Positions 1-6,582 of a stretch of 15,371 nucleotides of DNA are shown piece after piece. The notes under the pieces were generated by a model, which was not told the origin of the DNA, made no database searches, and was given only the letters and a program-made list of their open reading frames with translations. The DNA comes from Chlamydiota bacterium (GTDB lineage Bacteria > Chlamydiota > Chlamydiia > Chlamydiales > Rhabdochlamydiaceae). The translations under genes were made by a program, and so were the position numbers. The DNA lies in NCBI GenBank assembly GCA_027348355.1, contig DAIEPN010000022.1:1-15371 (forward strand), in the 5' to 3' direction. How positions within the stretch are numbered: position 1 is the first letter of the stretch; each line of letters begins with the position of its first letter.

Positions 1-192
1 AATAACGGCAGAACGGCTACAAAAAACAATGTCATCATCTTTGTGCGTCCGCACATTATTAAATCCTACGATGATTACAAGAAAGTTACCGAACATCAAG
101 AAAATCTCTACAAGGATCAGTATCCTTCTAAAAACATGAAAGAGAGTATTGATAGAGGTATTGATATGCTAAAGACTTATATAGATGAATAA
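1..192 (+). CDS. cdsC: C-terminal end of a secretin, probably T3SS outer-membrane ring protein CdsC/SctC (5' truncated by window edge)
   Basis: The open frame enters from the left edge in frame 1 and ends at TAA 190-192, leaving 63 residues. The stretch VIIFVRPHII (residues 11-20 of the fragment) matches the last membrane strand of the secretin beta-barrel, which typically reads 'hhhFhRPxIh' in type II and III secretins. A charged, helical tail of about 43 residues follows, as expected for the S-domain/pilotin-binding end. Secretins form the outer-membrane pore of secretion systems. The T3SS assignment rests on context: in Chlamydia cdsC (CT674) neighbours pkn5 (CT673). Here it lies on the opposite strand to the other T3SS genes. 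A type II secretin (GspD) cannot be excluded from the tail alone. Its last 8 bases overlap the start of the next gene, so the two are probably co-transcribed. Confidence 0.72.
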   Translation, partial: NNGRTATKNNVIIFVRPHIIKSYDDYKKVTEHQENLYKDQYPSKNMKESIDRGIDMLKTYIDE

Positions 193-1141
193 CTTTCGAA
201 TTCTTGTTTTTCTTTGTTTGACATCTATTCTAGTTGTTTCTTGCAGATCTTCTCATGAAAAGATCGAGCCAGAGGTGCAATATGTCATGCATGATAACTA
301 TTTAAAAACTCTTCCCTCACCTTTTACTCCTCTATCACCGGCAGAGAGCGAGGAAGGGTGGGGAAAAGAATATCAAATCGGTCTTGCGTTTGGAAAGCAA
401 GTTGATCTATACCAAGCGATCACAGCTTTTAAACGCGCTGAAATTCTGGTCCCCTCCAATGAAAAGGAGCGAAAGCTTGAAATCCAGTACTATATTCTAT
501 TCTCGTATTACATCGGAGAGAAGTACCAAGATGTTGTCTACGTTTTCGACCATAGTGGTCTTCGCTATGTAGATACACATTTCGCAGCTTTTAGAGATCT
601 TCTTCTAATTATGTATGATTCATATCAAAAGTTAGGGCTGGACTCCAAAGCACAATCAATACGTAATGCGCTTTTGCAGTATTATCCAGAAGATGCAAAA
701 AAGCTCACAATCTCTTCTGCTTTGTTTAAAGGAGATGTAGAAGAGGGGAGAGAGCTTGCGGAAGAATATCCAGAGGAAAAATATTTACATGATATCCTGG
801 TAGCTTACGACAAGGAAAAAAAATCAATTGGGAAAGCTCAAGCGTTCAATGCCCTTCTTCCCGGTGCTGGATATTTGTATTTAGGACAAAAACAATCGGC
901 GATCACAGCTTTCTTGCTTAATGGGTTATTTATTACAGCTGCTTACGAATTCTTCCACCATGGTAACACGGCAGGAGGTATTATTTTCACAAGTTTTGAA
1001 GCAGGGTGGTATTTTGGTGGAATTTATGGAGCCGCAGAATCCGGTAAGCTTTATAATGAAAGGGTCTATGAAAAGATCACAAGCCCTGTAATGCAAAAAG
1101 AAAAACTTTTTCCTGTATTTATGATTCAATATGCATTTTAG
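185..1141 (+). CDS. Lipoprotein with TPR-like region and C-terminal hydrophobic 'PGAGYLYLG' domain, function unknown
   Basis: This 318-residue protein starts with a lipoprotein signal peptide: Asn-Asn-Phe-Arg, a hydrophobic core, and lipobox VVSC with Cys20. It is therefore probably exported and lipidated. Residues about 55-200 are helical and include a TPR-like repeat (QAITAFKRAEILVP). Residues about 218-290 are Gly/aromatic-rich and start with NALLPGAGYLYLGQKQSA, followed by two or three hydrophobic segments. This type of 'PGxGxhYhG' segment occurs in TM2-like and DUF5683-like membrane proteins. The start overlaps the secretin stop by 8 bases, and the stop overlaps the YidD-like gene by 11 bases, so the three look translationally coupled. 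By position it could help the secretin or act with the YidD-like protein at the envelope, which is inference only. I do not recognise a named family for the whole protein. Confidence 0.85.
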   Translation: MNNFRILVFLCLTSILVVSCRSSHEKIEPEVQYVMHDNYLKTLPSPFTPLSPAESEEGWGKEYQIGLAFGKQVDLYQAITAFKRAEILVPSNEKERKLEIQYYILFSYYIGEKYQDVVYVFDHSGLRYVDTHFAAFRDLLLIMYDSYQKLGLDSKAQSIRNALLQYYPEDAKKLTISSALFKGDVEEGRELAEEYPEEKYLHDILVAYDKEKKSIGKAQAFNALLPGAGYLYLGQKQSAITAFLLNGLFITAAYEFFHHGNTAGGIIFTSFEAGWYFGGIYGAAESGKLYNERVYEKITSPVMQKEKLFPVFMIQYAF

Positions 1142-1514
1142 AAATGTCTTCATTTTTTTGCTGTTTTTCACAACTCCTCTGTTTGCAAGACCGGGGTTTC
1201 ATGGACCTTGGGGCAAAGACACTGATCTAGAAGTTCCAAATCGCGAAACCAATCCCACTCCTAACTATTCCCTTTTTGTTAAAGCTTTTGAAAAAATCTA
1301 TTTGTTTCATCAGAATATCATTTCCCCTGTCGACGGGCCAAGAAGTCACTTTCGACCTACTAGTTCGCGCTATATGCTACTTGCTATGCGCAAACACGGA
1401 TTTGTAAAAGGTTATCTTATGGGATGTGATAGACTTCTTCGAGAGAATGGTGGCGAGTGGGTCTATCGCACGAAAGAGATCAATGGCAAAGTCTATCAGT
1501 GGGATCCACCTTAA
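1131..1514 (+). CDS. yidD: Exported YidD-like protein (membrane protein insertion efficiency factor family) lacking the conserved cysteines
   Basis: 127 residues. Residues about 45-95 match the YidD family: an FHQNIISPVDGPR segment aligns with the family's 'Yq..iSp..GpRCRF', FRPTSSRY aligns with 'fyPTCSeYa', and MRKHGFVKGYLMGCDRLLRE aligns with 'ikkhGhlkGhwha..RllRC'; the C terminus WDPP resembles the usual 'DPVP'. YidD proteins are small, membrane-associated and aid membrane-protein insertion next to YidC. Two things are odd. The N terminus (MHFRNVFIFLLFFTTPLFA) looks like a cleavable signal peptide with an AxA-like site (LFA/RP), so the domain would be outside the inner membrane. The three usual cysteines are replaced by Ser, Ser and Glu. 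No Shine-Dalgarno is visible, and the start lies inside the preceding gene, consistent with translational coupling. Family assignment is good; the classical YidD role is doubtful. Confidence 0.8.
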   Translation: MHFRNVFIFLLFFTTPLFARPGFHGPWGKDTDLEVPNRETNPTPNYSLFVKAFEKIYLFHQNIISPVDGPRSHFRPTSSRYMLLAMRKHGFVKGYLMGCDRLLRENGGEWVYRTKEINGKVYQWDPP

Positions 1515-1739
1515 GAGTTGTCTTTTTCTGAAACATTTCTCAATATAGAAGCTTCCATAATTAAGAGCCTTTATGCTTGCACTAATTTTCAATGACCACA
1601 AGTCGTTTAAAATCAACTTGTTTTATTGTTAAATAATTGTCTATTGGCTTAGATGTTATTAATATCAGTATCATATATTCTTGAGAAATGTAAAATAGCT
1701 TCTAACTTTATTGAAAAAAATAAACTAAATGAGGTATTT
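1515..1739. other. Intergenic gap between the yidD-like and methyltransferase genes
   Basis: About 225 AT-rich bases. The only structure I see is a weak inverted repeat, ACAAGT (1598-1603) with ACTTGT (1616-1621), followed by TTTATTGTT. It could be a poor terminator for the upstream + strand genes. No convincing promoter for the methyltransferase was found. An in-frame extension to ATG 1653 is possible but has no ribosome binding site. Confidence 0.4.
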
Positions 1740-2567
1740 GTGATCGATAGTTTTGGAATTACATCTGATTCAACTTATATGATTGCGACAGGTGAGAGGG
1801 ATAAAGAGAGACTTACAATCCTCAATGAAATTTATAACTCGTTCTCTCTTCGGTTTTTTAAAAATTGTAATATTCAAAAAGGGGTGAGGGTTTTAGAGCT
1901 GGGCTGTGGTATTGGCATCGCGAGTCAAATGTATGCTTCAGAAGTAGGAAAAGAAGGCTTTGTACTTGCAACCGATATCAGTGAACAGCAACTTCAGGTA
2001 GCACGAACATTGCTACCAAAAGAAGGCATTTCCAACCTAGAGTTTAGGCGGCTTTCGGCGTTTGAAATTGATGGGCTGAATGAGCAATTTGATGTGGTTT
2101 GTACGCGATTTTTGCTAGTACATCTTCAAGATCCTGAAAAAGTAATCCAAAAGGTGAAAAAAATTATAAAGCCTGGTGGTAAGTTGATTATAGAAGATAT
2201 TACTGCAAACCATACCTTTTTTTGTTCTCCTCATACAGAAGGAATGGACATCTTACGTCATATAGATAAGCTTCAATGCGAAGTTCAACAATCCAATGAT
2301 GAATATTTTGCCTTCCTTCCTACTCTTCTTGAGAAAGAAGGGTTTACAATTCTTTCGACGCAAAAAGTTCACCCTAAACTTGATAATCCTAGAAAGAGAA
2401 AATCGATCCTTTTTCATCTTTCTTCGCTAAAAGAGGCTCTTTTAGGCACTGGTAAAATAATGGAAAAAGAATACAATCACATGTTTCAAAAAGTCCTTGA
2501 ACTTGAGCAAAACTCTTCTATAGAAATCTTCTATTATGAATTTGGTCAACTCTGTGCTACGGTTTAG
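1740..2567 (+). CDS. Class I SAM-dependent methyltransferase, substrate unknown
   Basis: Motif I LELGCGIGIAS binds S-adenosylmethionine, an acidic residue follows strand 2 (VLATDIS), and the later motifs FDVVCTRFLLVHLQDP and KPGGKLIIED complete a class I Rossmann methyltransferase, similar to the UbiE/Methyltransf_11/25 groups. I chose GTG 1740 because GAGG (1731-1734) lies 5 bases upstream and because homologues of this type begin shortly before a segment like YMIATGERDKERL; this gives 275 residues. The same frame extends to ATG 1653 (304 residues) without a Shine-Dalgarno. The C-terminal about 90 residues are helical and likely bind the substrate. The gene stands alone, converges on the kinase gene with a 15 bp gap, and is not part of the Chlamydia T3SS neighbourhood as I know it, so it may be an insertion. 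Substrate cannot be predicted. Confidence 0.82.
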   Translation: MIDSFGITSDSTYMIATGERDKERLTILNEIYNSFSLRFFKNCNIQKGVRVLELGCGIGIASQMYASEVGKEGFVLATDISEQQLQVARTLLPKEGISNLEFRRLSAFEIDGLNEQFDVVCTRFLLVHLQDPEKVIQKVKKIIKPGGKLIIEDITANHTFFCSPHTEGMDILRHIDKLQCEVQQSNDEYFAFLPTLLEKEGFTILSTQKVHPKLDNPRKRKSILFHLSSLKEALLGTGKIMEKEYNHMFQKVLELEQNSSIEIFYYEFGQLCATV

Positions 2568-2582
2568 CCAAATCAATAACTC

Positions 2583-4160
2583 TTACGCAATTCTTTGAAT
2601 ATTGAAAAGGGTCTTTGTTTTTTTTTCTGAGGGACTGATCAAACTAGATGTGACTTTTTTCAGAATTGTGTCAGCGCCTCTTTGTGGCGACACTGAGAGG
2701 TTTTCTGAGATGATGGAGGAGAATACACCTGGGTTTAGCGCATCTGCCGAATACATGATGAGGGTATCGCCTATCTCCCAATTATCCGTCGTTTCAAAAA
2801 AATCAACATTGTTATGCTCTCCCAAAACAGGATTTTGTGAATTTAAAATACGGATTTCCTGACTTTCTTGATGAGCTAGGAAAAGTGTTCCCATTCCACA
2901 AGAGATATAAGAAAGGCGATTATTCCAAGAATCTAGAAGAAGTAGTGCCAAACGAAAGCGTTGTTTCATAGGATCTTTGAATAAGGTTTGATTGATTTTT
3001 TGAATCAAATCCAAGCAAGAGATCCCAGAGGTAGGAGGAGTGGTTTCAAAAAGTGTGCGGATGATCCCTCGAAGGACCGCACCATAAAAGCCACCATCTA
3101 CATCAGATGAGGTGCTTTCAAAAAAGATAAATCCATATGTTGTATTCGAAAAAGAAAATAGGTCGTAGTAGGAGCCAAATTCTTGGCCTGATTTAATCTT
3201 TGCAATTCCAATTTCTAAAGGGGGCCACTCTGGAGCGCAAGCAGGAGTAAGAATTTGTTCTGTTTTTTGTACAAGCTCTAGAAGCTCTTTCCACTGATCG
3301 CTTCCCGGTTTGTCCTTATCTATAGCTCCAGATCTAAGATAATTGGTAATATCTGCAATGACATCGACGATATCGTGATATCTAGCTTCTTGAGAAAGCG
3401 CTATTGTTTTTTCTACAATTTTTCTGAGCTGTTTTGGCAGTAAAGATAAGTGTACGACACCATAACTGAGCTTTCCAATGATGAGCTCATAGGTAATAAT
3501 GCCCAATGAGTAGATATCGGAAGAATAAGAGACTTTTTGTGGATTTTCTTTTTGTTCAGGACTCATGTAATCAGGTGTGCCTAAAATCCCAAACTCTTCA
3601 TGAGGTCTTGTTTTTTCTGTTTCCTCATGCAGCTGCGCTATGCCAAAATCGATGACTTTCACTTGTCCGTTTTCTGTGATGATAATATTTTCTGGTTTGA
3701 GGTCTCTATGAACAACTCCATGCGTATGTAGATGAAAAAGGGCATACGATACCTGTAAAACAATATCAAGAGACCTTCGAAGAGAAAGAGATTGTTGGAT
3801 AATAAATTGTCTAAGAGAAATTCCTTGGATAAACTCCATAGCAATGTAGAGCCCGCCTTCCCATCTACCCTGTCCAAAGAGTTTGACAATGTTAGGATGA
3901 TCTGTAAGGCCGATGATTTCTGCTTCTTGAATGAACTGATTTACCATCTCTTGATGATCGATGAATTGAGGGGAGAGAACTTTGATGGCTAGGGTCTGTT
4001 TCGTCTCCGGATGAATGCCAAGGTATAGAAGGCTCATGCTCCCTTTAGAGAGTAAGCCTTCAATTTTATAAGGGCCGACCATTTCGGGCAAAGTTATACC
4101 CTTTTCGAAAGAAGTTGCTTCGGGTAGGGTGCTTTGTTTGTAAAAAGGGTCTGCTGTCAT
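2583..4160 (-). CDS. pkn5: Pkn5-type Ser/Thr protein kinase fused to a degenerate SpoIIE/PP2C-like phosphatase domain
   Basis: 525 residues. The Hanks-type kinase domain covers about 29-280: Lys60 in AIK, Glu79 of helix C, HRDLKPEN (151-158), DFG (171-173), SPE (200-202), Asp215 and Arg260 are all present. The glycine loop is weak (SKGSMS, 38-43, only one of three glycines). Residues about 320-475 align along their length with SpoIIE/RsbU-type PPM phosphatases: 'GGDYYD' corresponds to FGSYYD (328-333), followed by the AVLRGIIRTL helix, the TLFxxDP and LSYISCGMG strands, PVLGE, and GDTLIMYSADAL for 'GDhLhLYTDGL'. The metal-binding aspartates are lost (Ser330, Glu348, Ala472), so this half is probably not catalytic. 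Position right after cdsQ (6 bp gap) matches Chlamydia pkn5 (CT673, about 490 residues). A membrane segment is not seen, so it is cytosolic or itself secreted. CdsD, with two FHA domains, is a plausible target or partner. Confidence 0.9.
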   Translation of the reverse strand: MTADPFYKQSTLPEATSFEKGITLPEMVGPYKIEGLLSKGSMSLLYLGIHPETKQTLAIKVLSPQFIDHQEMVNQFIQEAEIIGLTDHPNIVKLFGQGRWEGGLYIAMEFIQGISLRQFIIQQSLSLRRSLDIVLQVSYALFHLHTHGVVHRDLKPENIIITENGQVKVIDFGIAQLHEETEKTRPHEEFGILGTPDYMSPEQKENPQKVSYSSDIYSLGIITYELIIGKLSYGVVHLSLLPKQLRKIVEKTIALSQEARYHDIVDVIADITNYLRSGAIDKDKPGSDQWKELLELVQKTEQILTPACAPEWPPLEIGIAKIKSGQEFGSYYDLFSFSNTTYGFIFFESTSSDVDGGFYGAVLRGIIRTLFETTPPTSGISCLDLIQKINQTLFKDPMKQRFRLALLLLDSWNNRLSYISCGMGTLFLAHQESQEIRILNSQNPVLGEHNNVDFFETTDNWEIGDTLIMYSADALNPGVFSSIISENLSVSPQRGADTILKKVTSSLISPSEKKTKTLFNIQRIA

Positions 4161-4166
4161 TCTCTT

Positions 4167-4523
4167 TTACTTTCCTATTTCCAAGATTTTAACTCCGAGG
4201 ACTTCACCAAGCTTTACAAGTTCCCCACTTGCAATTCTTTTTCCTTGCAATGTGATATGAACCCCATCTTCAGGTTTAATCGGTAGTTCGAGAAGATTTC
4301 CAGGTTGGAGCTGCAGTAGCTTTTCTATAGTCATGGAAATGGTTCCAATCTCCACATGAAGAGCTAAAGGCACTTTTTCTGAAGAAATCATAGTTTCAAT
4401 CTTTTTTTCATGTGCACTATGCGAGGATTCAGAAGATTCCTCTTTAGGTGTGATTTCATCAGAATCCATGGGTTCTTCTGCATCAAAGGATTCTGGGTAT
4501 TCTGGGTTTTCTTCATTTATCAT
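4167..4523 (-). other. Possible internal translation product of cdsQ (CdsQ-C, second SpoA domain, 118 residues)
   Basis: Within cdsQ, codon 281 is ATG in the context GAAGAGGAAATTTCTATG. This is an AGAGG Shine-Dalgarno (GAGG at 4535-4532) with 8 bases spacing, placed at the start of the acidic linker just before the second SpoA domain. In Yersinia YscQ, Shigella Spa33 and Salmonella SsaQ, such internal starts produce a short SpoA protein needed alongside the full-length form. The coding context (Glu-Glu-Glu) could also create the motif by chance, so this is a candidate only. Confidence 0.45.
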
Positions 4524-5363
4524 AGAAATTTCCTCTTCGTAATATACAGCATAATCGATAATTTTTATGTTGTCATCTTTGTATCTTGCTTGAAATAGGG
4601 GCATGTTCCCAACAGATAATGAGATGTGTCCTTTGTGACTTTCTGGATCAAAAGAACATCGATCGAGAAGAATAAAATCACCAAGAGCCAGTTTTTTTAC
4701 CTCTTCCACAGAAAGTGTTGTTACCCCGATTTCAGCATGGACGGGGATTTGAATGTTTTGGATTAGCTCATTATCAAGAAGGGGGGTTCTTCTTTTTGAG
4801 AAATGGTTTTTAAAACTTTGATGAAAAGCTGCCGAACAAAGAATCTTTCCAAAAATTTCTTCTTTTTCCATGACAATCTTGATATCGATTGTAAAACCAT
4901 CCTCCTTTAAGGAGAACCCTTGAGAGGATAATCTGGGCGAAACGGTTTCAAAGATTTTATGTTCATCGATTTTTTGAAGAAGTTCTAGTAGCAAAAATTG
5001 ATAGAAGCCCTCTTGCAGAGTTTTGTGGGAAGAAGATAAGCTTTTTTCTCCGGATGTAGAGATTCGTAAGATTTTTTGTACATCTTCAGACGAAATTGCA
5101 AAGTAGCAGACCTCTTGAATAGGTGGTACCTCAAGAGATACAACGACAGGGGATGTTCCAAGTCCTGCAAAAAATTCCTCTTTTCGTTTCCATGATGTAC
5201 CCTCTAAAGAAATTTGGCATTTTTCAATTTCTAAAAGAGATTGTAGCTCTTTTGCTAGAGCATCGTAGTGAAAGCTTGGGGCATATCCCCACAAAGGGAT
5301 GTCCTGCAACTTTTCAATCGCTGTTTCTACTGACTTGATCCAATAGTAAGGAGTTGTTGTCAT
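4167..5363 (-). CDS. cdsQ: T3SS C-ring/sorting-platform protein CdsQ (SctQ, FliN/YscQ family)
   Basis: 398 residues, close to the Chlamydia CdsQ length (about 373). It has two SpoA (surface presentation of antigens) domains: about 207-275 (IPVHAEIGVTTLSVEEVKKL and following) and 331-398 (VPLALHVEIGTISMTIEKLL to VKILEIGK). They are joined by an acidic, Ser/Glu-rich linker (276-328). The N-terminal 200 residues are the poorly conserved SctQ adaptor region. SctQ forms pods below the export gate, binding SctK/SctL and the ATPase, and accepts chaperone-substrate complexes. The start ATG overlaps the cdsP stop by 4 bases (ATGA), a coupling arrangement; pkn5 follows 6 bases after the stop. An internal in-frame ATG (Met281, 4523-4521) has GAGG eight bases upstream and could give a separate C-terminal SpoA product. 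Confidence 0.93.
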   Translation of the reverse strand: MTTTPYYWIKSVETAIEKLQDIPLWGYAPSFHYDALAKELQSLLEIEKCQISLEGTSWKRKEEFFAGLGTSPVVVSLEVPPIQEVCYFAISSEDVQKILRISTSGEKSLSSSHKTLQEGFYQFLLLELLQKIDEHKIFETVSPRLSSQGFSLKEDGFTIDIKIVMEKEEIFGKILCSAAFHQSFKNHFSKRRTPLLDNELIQNIQIPVHAEIGVTTLSVEEVKKLALGDFILLDRCSFDPESHKGHISLSVGNMPLFQARYKDDNIKIIDYAVYYEEEISMINEENPEYPESFDAEEPMDSDEITPKEESSESSHSAHEKKIETMISSEKVPLALHVEIGTISMTIEKLLQLQPGNLLELPIKPEDGVHITLQGKRIASGELVKLGEVLGVKILEIGK

Positions 5364-6430
5364 TTTTGCTTTTTACCTTGTTGATCTTGATCCCATGTTC
5401 CGGAAGGTTCTTCTTTCCTATGAAGAACAGGTCCTTCAGTTCTAGTTAAATTAGCTTCTAAGCGATTTACTTTGAAATCATAATTTCCTGTATTAAAAGC
5501 AGTGTTAATCATAGGAATTTTAGCTTCGAAAGCTTGCACCGCTTGAGGGTTTCCTACAAATTGTATATTAAACGATTTAGGAGCGCTGCTAAATTCCTGA
5601 ATCGTAATTTGACAGCCATTAAAAATGGAAGAGGCAAATTGAGGCCCTGTCAGATGAATTGTGGTTTCTGTCATTCCTGAACTTTTTAAAACAGTCATCA
5701 CACCCACCATCCTCTCAAACATATCGAGCATTTGGGCTGAGAAGTTCGCATAGGCTTTTGTAGCTTTCGGCTCAGCTGTTTGTAAGGATGAGGAAGAGGA
5801 TAAAGAAGAAAGGGTTGTTTCAAAAGAAACAGTTTTTTCTTTTATCTTCACACGTTCTGGTATTGCAGCCTCCTTTGGGAGGCCAGTTGCAATTGTGGGC
5901 TTTTCTACTTTTTCTTCTACAGGAGCTGGAGTTTCTTTAGCTGCAGGCACCTCTCTTATTTGTGAACCTAGGTTTACAGAAGGCGCTTGGGGGCTTTGCG
6001 TGATGCTTTCAATAGGCTTTTGTTCAGACGGAATAGATAGAGGTGGTTTTTCTTCTATTTTTTCTTTCCCTTCTACCTTTTTAGGTAGTGGTTTTTCTAT
6101 CTGAGGAGCTTCTTTTTCTGAAACATGAGGAGCTTCTCCTTGTAATTCTCTAGAAGGGGGAGAAACACCTTGTGTTTTTGTAGAGAAAGAAAGAGCGATT
6201 TCCGTTTCGCTCTTTTGTTTTTTAGAAGCTTTATCACTTTTTTGTGTTTCCTCTGCTTTTTTTTCTTCTTCTGCTTCTTGAGGTTTTTTTCGTTTACTTT
6301 GCTCTTCGGGATCAGTTTCTCTGACTTTGTCTTTGCGCATGTGCTCTTGAAACCTGTCAGGGCTAGAAGATTCTTTTCTTTCAGGAGGAGGTGGTGTGGG
6401 ATTGACTCCAACTTTAGGTACTTCTGGCAT
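5360..6430 (-). CDS. cdsP: T3SS needle-length/substrate-switch protein CdsP (SctP, FliK/YscP-like; CT671 homologue)
   Basis: 356 residues. The first about 220 are low-complexity Pro/Glu/Lys/Ser-rich and presumably extended, as in YscP/FliK rulers. Residues about 225-335 form a compact domain (MFERMVGVMTVLK, TTIHLTGPQFASSIFNGCQITIQEF, NIQFVGNPQAVQAFEAKIPMIN) resembling the C-terminal substrate-specificity switch of FliK/SctP proteins. The location between cdsO and cdsQ matches CT671 in Chlamydia and the general sctO-sctP-sctQ order. It is longer than CT671 (about 283 residues), the extra length being in the extended part, which in rulers correlates with needle length. The Shine-Dalgarno is poor (GGA, 6 bases upstream). 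Residues 27-31 (FQEHM) fit the FxxxPhi export-gate motif of early substrates. It is first in the cdsP-cdsQ-pkn5 unit, behind its own promoter. Confidence 0.86.
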   Translation of the reverse strand: MPEVPKVGVNPTPPPPERKESSSPDRFQEHMRKDKVRETDPEEQSKRKKPQEAEEEKKAEETQKSDKASKKQKSETEIALSFSTKTQGVSPPSRELQGEAPHVSEKEAPQIEKPLPKKVEGKEKIEEKPPLSIPSEQKPIESITQSPQAPSVNLGSQIREVPAAKETPAPVEEKVEKPTIATGLPKEAAIPERVKIKEKTVSFETTLSSLSSSSSLQTAEPKATKAYANFSAQMLDMFERMVGVMTVLKSSGMTETTIHLTGPQFASSIFNGCQITIQEFSSAPKSFNIQFVGNPQAVQAFEAKIPMINTAFNTGNYDFKVNRLEANLTRTEGPVLHRKEEPSGTWDQDQQGKKQK

Positions 6431-6460
6431 AACTGTCCAAAGTTTTTTACGATAATTTTT

Positions 6461-6489
6461 TTTATAGAGGTTTTGCTATGTTATTGCAA
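6461..6489 (-). promoter_or_regulatory. Predicted promoter of the cdsP-cdsQ-pkn5 unit
   Basis: On the minus strand, TTGCAA (6489-6484) is followed after exactly 17 bases by TATAAA (6466-6461). This is a good sigma-70/chlamydial sigma-66-type pair: 4/6 and 5/6 matches. Transcription would start near 6454, giving a leader of about 25 bases before ATG 6430. The upstream gene has its own terminator (6537-6569), so a promoter is needed here. Confidence 0.6.
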
Positions 6490-6495
6490 TAACAT
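6478..6495. promoter_or_regulatory. Perfect 18 bp palindrome over the -35 box (probable operator)
   Basis: ATGTTATTGCAATAACAT is a perfect two-fold palindrome, a typical footprint size for a dimeric DNA-binding regulator. Its centre TTGCAA is also the -35 element of the predicted cdsP promoter, so binding would be expected to block or redirect RNA polymerase. A related palindrome lies 20 bp upstream. A hairpin role is less likely because it precedes the predicted transcription start. Confidence 0.55.
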
Positions 6496-6500
6496 TATGC

Positions 6501-6512
6501 AGGTTGCAACCT
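6501..6512. promoter_or_regulatory. Second palindrome with the same TTGCAA core, 20 bp from the first
   Basis: AGGTTGCAACCT is a perfect 12 bp palindrome sharing the central TTGCAA with the 18 bp palindrome. The two centres (6486.5 and 6506.5) are 20 bp apart, about two helical turns, so dimers on both sites would face the same side of the DNA. Confidence 0.45.
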
Positions 6513-6536
6513 ACCTAAGGTTTAAGATAGGAAAAA

Positions 6537-6569
6537 GTCGCGGAACTTAAATCTTACCTGTTCCGCGAC
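6537..6569 (-). terminator. Intrinsic terminator after the NSS transporter gene
   Basis: A perfect 10 bp GC-rich stem, GTCGCGGAAC (6537-6546) with GTTCCGCGAC (6560-6569), and a 13-base loop. Read on the minus strand it is followed by TTTTTCC. It begins 13 bases beyond the transporter stop and separates the transporter from the cdsP promoter. Confidence 0.85.
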
Positions 6570-6582
6570 GATGGGGAGTTGC

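Noticed and set aside
2602-2862. 86-residue + strand frame after the methyltransferase
   Set aside because: Lies opposite the pkn5 C terminus, which is well supported by domain content and operon position.
6097-6411. 104-residue Lys-rich minus-strand frame overlapping cdsP in another frame
   Set aside because: Low-complexity shadow of the A-rich cdsP coding sequence, with no ribosome site. A frameshift product was considered, but nothing supports it.
6170-6550. 126-residue + strand open frame rich in Phe/Cys
   Set aside because: It is the antisense of the Lys/Glu-rich cdsP N terminus and runs through the cdsP promoter; its composition is what the reverse of AAG/GAA codons gives.
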